This document shows, in pieces, positions 58,167 to 64,000 of a stretch of DNA of 64,000 nt; the stretch's first letter is position 1; each line of letters starts with the position of its first letter. The DNA comes from Metapseudomonas otitidis (GTDB taxonomy: Bacteria > Pseudomonadota > Gammaproteobacteria > Pseudomonadales > Pseudomonadaceae). The translations under genes and the position numbers were made by a program. The notes under the pieces are model-generated. The model saw only the letters and a program-made list of their open reading frames with translations, searched no databases and was not told the origin of the DNA. The stretch lies in the NCBI RefSeq assembly GCF_900111835.1, contig NZ_FOJP01000001.1, forward strand, positions 1 through 64,000, read 5' to 3'.

Positions 58167-58480
58167 GGCGATTCCGTAGCGGCGTTGTGGAGGTCGCGCA
58201 GGGCGGCCTGTTTCTTATTCTGCCCGGCAGGTGTTCGGAATCCCGCCATGCACGGTGGCGGGAAATGCGGAACGCGGGCGTACCGGTCCTGAGTCTATGT
58301 TTAATAAAATGAACATTACAAGGCCCCTGCTCCCGGCAGTGTCAAAAATATTGAAAATCCAGGGGCCTCTGGTTTAGGGTGTCGCACAGCTTTGGCCGCG
58401 TGTAGGCCTTGCAGAATTCTTGACAGTGTCGGTCCCTCCCCTGCCGGCACTTCCACTAATAAAAGTAAGAGGAACGCCCC
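58167..58480. other. Intergenic region between cupin gene and kauB
   Basis: 314 nt between divergent starts. An AT-rich patch has the dyad ATGTT-N10-AACAT (58297-58316), flanked on the minus strand by a TTGTAA -35-like element for the cupin gene. Near kauB a TTGACA-like sequence (around 58420) has no -10 at a normal distance. No RNA gene or small ORF was recognised. Confidence 0.5.
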
Positions 58481-59974
58481 ATGACCACCCTCACTCGTGC
58501 CGACTGGGAACAGCGCGCCAAGTCCCTGCAGATCGAGACCCGCGCCTTCGTCCATGGCGAATACACCCCGGCTGCATCCGGTGCCACCTTCGAGTGCATC
58601 AGCCCTGTGGATGGTCGTGTGCTGGGCCTGGTCGCCAGCTGTGACCTGGCCGACGCCGAGGTGGCGGTCAAGGATGCTCGCGCCACTTTCGAATCCGGTG
58701 TCTGGTCGCGCCTCGCCCCGGTGAAGCGCAAGGAAGTGATGATCCGCTTCGCCGACCTGCTGGACGCCCATGCCGAAGAGCTGGCCCTGCTGGAAACCCT
58801 GGACATGGGCAAGCCGATCGGTGACTCGCTGAACATCGACGTGCCGTCAGCGTCCCGTGCCATCCGCTGGAGCGGCGAGGCCATCGACAAGATCTACGAC
58901 GAAGTCGCCGCCACCCCGCACAACGAGCTGGGCCTGGTGACCCGCGAGCCGGTGGGCGTGGTCGCCGCCATCGTGCCGTGGAACTTCCCCCTGCTGATGA
59001 CCTGCTGGAAGCTCGGCCCGGCGCTGGCTACCGGCAACTCCATCATCCTCAAGCCGTCCGAGAAGTCGCCGCTGACCGGCATCCGCATCGCCCAGCTGGC
59101 CATCGAGGCCGGCATCCCCGCGGGCGTGTTCAACGTGCTGCCGGGATTCGGCCACACCGTCGGCAAGGCCCTGGCCCTGCACATGGACGTCGACACCCTG
59201 GTGTTCACCGGCTCCACCAAGATCGCCAAGCAACTGATGATCTACGCCGGTGAATCCAACATGAAGCGCGTCTGGCTGGAAGCCGGCGGCAAGAGCCCGA
59301 ACATCGTCTTCGCCGACGCCCCGGACCTCAAGGCTGCCGCCGAGTCCGCCGCCGCCGCCATCGCCTTCAACCAGGGCGAGGTCTGCACCGCCGGCTCGCG
59401 CCTGCTGGTGGAGAACTCCATCAAGGAGAAGTTCGTGCCCATGGTGGTCGAGGCCATCAAGGGCTGGAAGCCGGGCAACCCGCTGGACCCCGCCACCAAC
59501 GTCGGCGCGCTGGTGGACACCACCCAGATGAACAACGTGCTGTCCTACATCCAGGCCGGCCATGACGACGGCGCCAAGCTGGTGGCCGGCGGCAAGCGCG
59601 TGATGGAAGAGACCGGCGGCACCTACGTCGAGCCGACCATCTTCGACGGCGTGACCAACGCCATGCGCATCGCCAAGGAAGAGATCTTCGGGCCGGTGCT
59701 GTCGGTGATCGGTTTCGACAACGAGGCCGAGGCCGTCGCCATCGCCAACGACACCATCTACGGCCTGGCGGCTGCGGTGTGGACCAGCAACCTGTCCCGC
59801 GCCCACCTGGTGGGCAAGGCCCTGCGGGCCGGCAGCGTGTGGATCAACCAGTACGACGGCGGCGACATGACCGCGCCGTTCGGTGGCTTCAAGCAGTCCG
59901 GCAACGGTCGCGACAAGTCCCTGCACGCGTTCGACAAGTACACCGAGCTGAAGGCCACCTGGATCAAGCTCTGA
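58481..59974 (+). CDS. kauB: Aldehyde dehydrogenase (KauB/PuuC type)
   Basis: 497 residues, the length of P. aeruginosa KauB. The catalytic Cys302 lies in GEVCTAGSR, the general base Glu267 in WLEAGGKSP, and the oxyanion Asn168 in VPWNFP. KauB oxidises 4-guanidinobutyraldehyde and related aminoaldehydes in arginine and polyamine breakdown. AAGAGGAA precedes the ATG. The MFS, FAD-oxidoreductase, lrp and dadA genes that follow match the P. aeruginosa order. Confidence 0.93.
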   Translation: MTTLTRADWEQRAKSLQIETRAFVHGEYTPAASGATFECISPVDGRVLGLVASCDLADAEVAVKDARATFESGVWSRLAPVKRKEVMIRFADLLDAHAEELALLETLDMGKPIGDSLNIDVPSASRAIRWSGEAIDKIYDEVAATPHNELGLVTREPVGVVAAIVPWNFPLLMTCWKLGPALATGNSIILKPSEKSPLTGIRIAQLAIEAGIPAGVFNVLPGFGHTVGKALALHMDVDTLVFTGSTKIAKQLMIYAGESNMKRVWLEAGGKSPNIVFADAPDLKAAAESAAAAIAFNQGEVCTAGSRLLVENSIKEKFVPMVVEAIKGWKPGNPLDPATNVGALVDTTQMNNVLSYIQAGHDDGAKLVAGGKRVMEETGGTYVEPTIFDGVTNAMRIAKEEIFGPVLSVIGFDNEAEAVAIANDTIYGLAAAVWTSNLSRAHLVGKALRAGSVWINQYDGGDMTAPFGGFKQSGNGRDKSLHAFDKYTELKATWIKL

Positions 59975-60074
59975 ACAACGGCGGTCTGACCGCCTGACAC
60001 GGCGCGGCCGGTTCCGGTCGCGCCAAGGTCCGCCCTCCTCTCGGGGAGGGCCGGCTCCGCGAGAGCCACACCTG

Positions 60075-60109
60075 CGGCCGGGTTTCCCTTCGGGAGCCCG
60101 GCCGTTTTT
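60075..60109 (+). terminator. kauB terminator
   Basis: Arms CGGCCGGG (60075-60082) and CCCGGCCG (60097-60104) with an inner TTCCC/GGGA stem, followed by five T. A second GC-rich hairpin without a T run lies 40 nt upstream. Confidence 0.88.
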
Positions 60110-60152
60110 GCTTTTCCGCCAGCCAGTAGCCGTAAACGGGAGGAACACCGTC

Positions 60153-61310
60153 ATGCGTTGGGGCACCTATTTCGCCGTGTGTGGCGCCGTCATCAGCATC
60201 GGCCTGGCGCTGGGCGTGACCATGCCACTGGTGTCGCTGCGCCTGGAGAGCTGGCACTACGGCTCGTTCGCCATCGGCGTCATGGCCGCCACCCCGGCGG
60301 TGGGCGTGCTCCTCGGCGCCTCCCTGGCCGGACGCCTGGCGGCGCGCTTCGGCACCGTCCCGCTGATGCAGCTGTGCCTGTTGCTGGGGGCAGCCTCGGT
60401 GGCGCTGCTGGCGCTGGTGCAGAGCTACCCGGTCTGGTTGCTGCTGCGGTTGTTCATCGGCGTGGCGCTGACCGTGGTGTTCATCCTCGGCGAGAGCTGG
60501 ATCAACCAGCTGGCGGTGGAGCAGTGGCGTGGCCGCCTGGTGGCGCTGTACGGCACCGGCTATGCGCTGAGCCAGCTGTCCGGCCCCTTGCTGCTGACCC
60601 TGCTGGGCAGCGACACGGACCGCGGCTTCTGGACCGGCACCGGCCTGTTGATCGGCGGTTCGCTGCTCTTGCTCGGGCGGGGCGGCGCGCCCCAGGTCGA
60701 CGAGCACGGCGCCTCCGGGCGTGGCCTCTGGGTCTTCTGCCAGCGCATGCCGACCATCGCCTGGGCGGTGGTGCTGTTCGCGGCCTTCGAAGCGATGATG
60801 CTCACCCTGTTGCCGGTCTACGGCCTGCGCCAGGGCTTCACCCAGGAGGTGGCCCTGCTGATGGCCAGCGTGGTGGTGGTGGGGGATGCGGCCTTGCAAT
60901 TACCCATCGGCTGGATGGCGGACCGAGTACCCCGGCGTGCGCTGTTCCGGGCCTGCGGCCTGGCCCTGCTGCTGTCCAGCCTGAGCGTGCCGCTGGTGCT
61001 GCACACGGTGCTGATCTGGCCGGTGTGGGTGGTGTTCGGCGCCAGCGCCGGCGGGCTGTTCACCCTGGCGCTGATCCTGATCGGCGAGCGTTTCCGGGAC
61101 GATGAGCTGGTGCGGGCCAATGCCCATGTCGCCCAGCTCTGGGGCATCGGCTGCCTGATCGGGCCGCTGGTGACCGGCGCCGCCAGCCAGTGGATCAGCG
61201 GCCATGCGTTGCCGCTGATGATGGCCGTGGGGGCAGCGGGGTTCGTCTGGCTGGCCTGGACCCGGGAGCCGATGGGCGAAGACGCCCCGGCCGGCTCCCC
61301 AGGCGCCTGA
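60153..61310 (+). CDS. MFS transporter
   Basis: 385 residues with twelve predicted helices. GASLAGRLAARFGTVPLMQ is the loop 2-3 motif of the major facilitator superfamily, and its counterpart GWMADRVPRRALF appears after helix 8. Substrate unknown. GGGAGGA lies before the ATG at 60153. It converges on the FAD oxidoreductase gene with 3 nt between stops. The type is that of YcaD-like carriers. Confidence 0.9.
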   Translation: MRWGTYFAVCGAVISIGLALGVTMPLVSLRLESWHYGSFAIGVMAATPAVGVLLGASLAGRLAARFGTVPLMQLCLLLGAASVALLALVQSYPVWLLLRLFIGVALTVVFILGESWINQLAVEQWRGRLVALYGTGYALSQLSGPLLLTLLGSDTDRGFWTGTGLLIGGSLLLLGRGGAPQVDEHGASGRGLWVFCQRMPTIAWAVVLFAAFEAMMLTLLPVYGLRQGFTQEVALLMASVVVVGDAALQLPIGWMADRVPRRALFRACGLALLLSSLSVPLVLHTVLIWPVWVVFGASAGGLFTLALILIGERFRDDELVRANAHVAQLWGIGCLIGPLVTGAASQWISGHALPLMMAVGAAGFVWLAWTREPMGEDAPAGSPGA

Positions 61311-61313
61311 GGG

Positions 61314-62645
61314 TCAGCGCGCCAGGCTGTTGCCCAGCGTCTCGCGCAGGCGGTACCAGAGCATCCCCAGCGCCAGCAGCGGCGAGCGCAGCAGCTTGCC
61401 GCCGGGGAAGGTGATGTGGGGCACCTTGGCGAACACCTCGAAGCCGCTGCCCTGCTCGCCGCAGATGGCTTCCGCCAGCAGCTTGCCCGCCAGGTGGGTG
61501 GCGTTCACCCCGTGGCCCGAGTAGGCCTGGGCGAAGTAGACGTTCGGGTGTTCGGGCAGTCGGCCGATCTGCGGCAGGCGGTTGGCACCGATGCCGATCA
61601 TGCCGCCCCACTGGTAGTCGATGCGCACGTCGGCCAGCTGGGGGAAGGTCGCCAGCATCTTCGGCTGCATGTAGGCAGCGATGTCTGCCGGATCACGCCC
61701 GGAATAGTGGCAGGCGCCGCCGAACAGCAGGCGGCGGTCGGCGGAAAGGCGGTAGTAGTCCAGGGCCACGCGCTGGTCGCAGACCGCCATGTTCTGCGGC
61801 AGCAGCTGCCGCGCCAGGTCTTCGGGCAGCGGCTCGGTGGCGATGATGTAGCTGCCGGCCGGGAGCACCTTGCCGCCCAGGGTCGGGTCGAGGTCGTTGA
61901 TGTAGGCGTTGCAGCCCAGCACCAGGGTGGCGGCCTTCACCTGGCCGCTGGCGGTGTGCACCGTCACCTCGGGGCCGTGGTCGATGCGCGTGGCTGCGGA
62001 GTGTTCGAATATCCGCACGCCCAGGGAGGTGGCCGCCGCCGCCTCGCCCAGGGCGAGGTTGAGCGGGTGCAGGTGGCCCGAGCCCATGTCGATGAGCCCG
62101 CCGGCATAGCGGTCGGACCCCACCACGCTGCGCATGTCACCGGGTTGCACCAGCTTCATCTCGTGGCGATAGCCGAGCCCGCGCAGCTCCTCCATGTCCT
62201 CGGCGAAGCCGGCGAAGTCACGGGCCGTGTTGGCCAGGTCGCAGTAACCCCAGGTGAGGTCGCAGTCGATGGCGAACTCGTCCACCCGCTGGCGCACCAG
62301 TTCCACGGCCTCCAGGCCCATCAGCTTGAGGGCACGCACGCCTTCGGCGCCGATCACCGGCGCGAAGTGGTCGACGTCATGGCCGACGCCCCGGATCAGT
62401 TGGCCGCCGTTGCGCCCGCTGGCGCCCCAGCCCACCTGGCGGGCCTCCAGCAGGACCACCGAAATGCCGCGGCGGGCCAGTTCGATGGCGGTGTTGAGGC
62501 CGGAGAATCCCCCGCCGACGATGCACACGTCGGCCCGGACCTCGCCCTGCAGGGACGGGTAGGCCAGTTGGCGGTTGGCGGTGGCGGCGTAGTAGGAGGG
62601 GGCGTGGCGGTCGCTGTGGACCGGTTGGCGAACGCGGGCGTTCAT
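61314..62645 (-). CDS. FAD-dependent amine/amino-acid oxidoreductase (PuuB/PauB type)
   Basis: 443 residues. The dinucleotide motif VCIVGGGFSGLNTAIELARRG is near residue 40, GWGASGRNGGQL follows the pattern of gamma-glutamylputrescine oxidase (PuuB) and related DAO-family enzymes, and GHGVNATHLAGKLLAEAI is the C-terminal FAD segment. In Pseudomonas similar genes near kauB take part in polyamine or amino-acid catabolism. The ATG at 62645 follows AGGAT. Confidence 0.88.
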   Translation of the reverse strand: MNARVRQPVHSDRHAPSYYAATANRQLAYPSLQGEVRADVCIVGGGFSGLNTAIELARRGISVVLLEARQVGWGASGRNGGQLIRGVGHDVDHFAPVIGAEGVRALKLMGLEAVELVRQRVDEFAIDCDLTWGYCDLANTARDFAGFAEDMEELRGLGYRHEMKLVQPGDMRSVVGSDRYAGGLIDMGSGHLHPLNLALGEAAAATSLGVRIFEHSAATRIDHGPEVTVHTASGQVKAATLVLGCNAYINDLDPTLGGKVLPAGSYIIATEPLPEDLARQLLPQNMAVCDQRVALDYYRLSADRRLLFGGACHYSGRDPADIAAYMQPKMLATFPQLADVRIDYQWGGMIGIGANRLPQIGRLPEHPNVYFAQAYSGHGVNATHLAGKLLAEAICGEQGSGFEVFAKVPHITFPGGKLLRSPLLALGMLWYRLRETLGNSLAR

Positions 62646-62759
62646 GGGCGCAATCCTGATTCTTGTGTTTGAAAAAAGCGACGCAGGATAGGCAGGCCCC
62701 TCTCCATGCGCCAAGGGGACTTCGGGAAAAATCCCTGTGCCCCCGGGGCAAGGATCGGC

Positions 62760-63248
62760 TCAGTCGGGAATGGGCAGGCTGAGGGTTTCCTTCACCTCTT
62801 CCATCACGATGTAGGACTTGGATTCGCGGACGTGGGGCAGCTTGAGGAGGATGTCTCCCAGCAGCTTGCGGTAGGAGGCCATCTCGTTGATGCGGGCCTT
62901 CACCAGGTAGTCGAAGTCGCCGGACACCAGGTGGCATTCGAGCACGTGGGGCAGCTTGAGCACGGCGCGGCGGAACTCCTCGAAGGTGTCGCCGGACTTG
63001 TAGTCCAGGCTGATCTCGACGAACACCAGCAGGCTGGCCTTGAGGTGCTGCGGGTTCAGGCGGGCGTTGTAGCCCATGATGATCCCCTCGCGCTCCAGGC
63101 GGCGGACGCGTTCGGTGCAGGGCGTGGTCGACAGCCCCACCCGCTCGCCCAGTTCGGTGAAGGAGATGCGACCGTCCTCCTGGAGGATGCGTAAAATATT
63201 CCGGTCTATCTTGTCCAGCTCACGACGCGATTGATGCTGGGTTCTCAT
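62760..63248 (-). CDS. lrp: Lrp/AsnC-family regulator
   Basis: 162 residues. The N-terminal helix-turn-helix (NILRILQEDGRISFTELGERVGLSTTPCTERV) is followed by a RAM/AsnC effector domain (SLLVFVEISLDYKSGD, HLVSGDFDYLVKARI). Lrp activates amino-acid catabolism, in Pseudomonas notably the dadAX genes for alanine; dadA lies divergently 156 nt away, so direct control is likely. The ATG at 63248 gives the normal 162-residue length. Confidence 0.95.
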   Translation of the reverse strand: MRTQHQSRRELDKIDRNILRILQEDGRISFTELGERVGLSTTPCTERVRRLEREGIIMGYNARLNPQHLKASLLVFVEISLDYKSGDTFEEFRRAVLKLPHVLECHLVSGDFDYLVKARINEMASYRKLLGDILLKLPHVRESKSYIVMEEVKETLSLPIPD

Positions 63249-63296
63249 GGTGGATGCCCCTCCGCAAAAGCCGATATTGCCAAGAATTATCGCCAA

Positions 63297-63344
63297 ATAT
63301 AGCTGGCTATATAGTGAATATCACTGGTCACGCCTTCTTATACT
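63297..63344 (+). promoter_or_regulatory. lrp-dadA control region
   Basis: A 7-bp dyad ATATAGC-TG-GCTATAT (63297-63312) is followed directly by a second one, AGTGA-N3-TCACT (63313-63325), and then by TATACT (63339-63344), a good -10 for dadA about 60 nt before its ATG. The AT-rich dyads are candidate Lrp sites. Confidence 0.5.
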
Positions 63345-63404
63345 GCCGACATCTACGCTCAAAATAACAAACGCGCCGGCAAGGCCGTCGCGGTGGAGGC
63401 AGAC

Positions 63405-64000
63405 ATGCGAGTAATGGTGCTGGGCAGCGGCGTGATTGGTACCGCGAGTGCCTACTATCTGGCCCGGGAAGGCTTCGAGGTGGTGGTGGTGGACCGTCAG
63501 CCGGCCGTTGCCATGGAAACCTCCTTCGCCAACGCAGGCCAGGTCTCGCCTGGCTACGCATCCCCCTGGGCCGCCCCCGGCGTGCCGCTCAAGGCCATCA
63601 AGTGGCTGATGCAGCGCCACGCGCCCCTGGCCATCAAGGCCACCGGCAGCCTGGACCAGTACCTGTGGATGGCGCAGATGCTGCGCAACTGTACCGCGTC
63701 CCGCTATGCGGTGAACAAGGAGCGCATGGTGCGCCTGTCCGAGTACAGCCGCGACTGCCTCGACGAGCTGCGCGCCGAAACCGGCATCGCGTATGAAGGC
63801 CGCCAGCTCGGCACCACCCAGCTGTTCCGCACCCAGGCCCAGGTCGACGCCGCCGCCAAGGACATCGCCGTCCTCGAGCGTTCCGGCGTGCCCTACGAGA
63901 TCCTCGACCGCGACGGCATCGCCCGCGTCGAGCCGGCCCTGGCCAGCGTCAAGCACAAGCTCGCCGGCGCCCTGCGCCTGCCCAACGACCAGACCGGCGA
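63405..64000 (+). CDS. dadA: D-amino acid dehydrogenase DadA, 5' part (cut by window edge)
   Basis: 198 residues are visible. [20 protein letters not shown] is the FAD-binding GxGxxG segment and [20 protein letters not shown] the conserved DadA motif. It oxidises D-alanine and other D-amino acids to keto acids, feeding electrons to the quinone pool. GGTGGAGG precedes the ATG. The gene is divergent from lrp; dadX would be expected beyond the window. Confidence 0.95.
   Translation, partial: MRVMVLGSGVIGTASAYYLAREGFEVVVVDRQPAVAMETSFANAGQVSPGYASPWAAPGVPLKAIKWLMQRHAPLAIKATGSLDQYLWMAQMLRNCTASRYAVNKERMVRLSEYSRDCLDELRAETGIAYEGRQLGTTQLFRTQAQVDAAAKDIAVLERSGVPYEILDRDGIARVEPALASVKHKLAGALRLPNDQTG

Noticed and set aside
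58360-58480. A sigma-54 promoter in front of kauB
   Set aside because: Sequences with GG and GC pairs are present (for example TGGCC...TTGCA) but the spacing between GG and GC is 15 or 11 nt instead of 10.

Overview
The window is a 64 kb piece of a high-GC gammaproteobacterial chromosome, almost certainly a Pseudomonas. Gene content and order in the right two thirds (phoBR, ubiAC, rubA1-rubA2-rubB-hupA, oxyR-recG, spoT-rpoZ-gmk-yicC / rph, crc / pyrE, coaBC-dut-algC-argB, radC, rpmB-rpmG, kauB, lrp / dadA) match a conserved block known from P. aeruginosa and relatives. No rRNA, tRNA, CRISPR array or prophage was seen. The only mobile DNA is the 5' end of an IS110-family transposase at the left edge, lying against a REP-like hairpin.

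Left third (1-22.5 kb): IS110 end; a membrane DUF5924/DUF2914 protein; a membrane-tethered M16 peptidase; an oxygen-sensing pair in which a globin-PAS-GGDEF-EAL c-di-GMP enzyme overlaps by 4 nt with an Aer-type chemoreceptor; a small unknown gene ending at a perfect 50-bp palindrome; a bile-acid-type Na+ symporter overlapping an SDR enzyme; an AraC regulator; a Na/Pi cotransporter; recC-recB-recD with 4-nt or smaller overlaps; and a CorC/HlyC-type CBS membrane protein.

Middle (22.5-48 kb): PhoR-PhoB with a candidate Pho box upstream of phoB; ubiquinone genes ubiA and ubiC; two tandem rubredoxins and rubredoxin reductase (the second rubredoxin is a 55-residue gene that is easily overlooked); HU; an SCP2-like protein; a YbaK-HDOD fusion; recG-oxyR; the ExbB-ExbD-TonB energy-transduction operon behind a promoter with a Fur-like element; an SDR-AraC-LysE cluster; a lipoprotein; RidA; stringent response (SpoT), omega subunit, guanylate kinase, YicC, RNase PH; Crc and PyrE.

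Right (48-64 kb): thioesterase, ArgB, a long AlgC whose N-terminus adds a two-helix membrane sensor-like module to the classical phosphomannomutase, Dut, CoaBC, RadC, a dipeptide-type binding protein, L28/L33, and an amine/amino-acid catabolic group (cupin, KauB aldehyde dehydrogenase, MFS carrier, FAD oxidoreductase, Lrp regulator, and DadA cut by the right edge).

No wholly new system is evident. The points most worth following are the oxygen/c-di-GMP/aerotaxis operon with its 50-bp palindrome and ANR-like promoter, the extended AlgC, and the IS110 end that may encode a bridge RNA. Coordinates were counted by hand from the numbered sequence; family names rest on motif recognition, not on searches.
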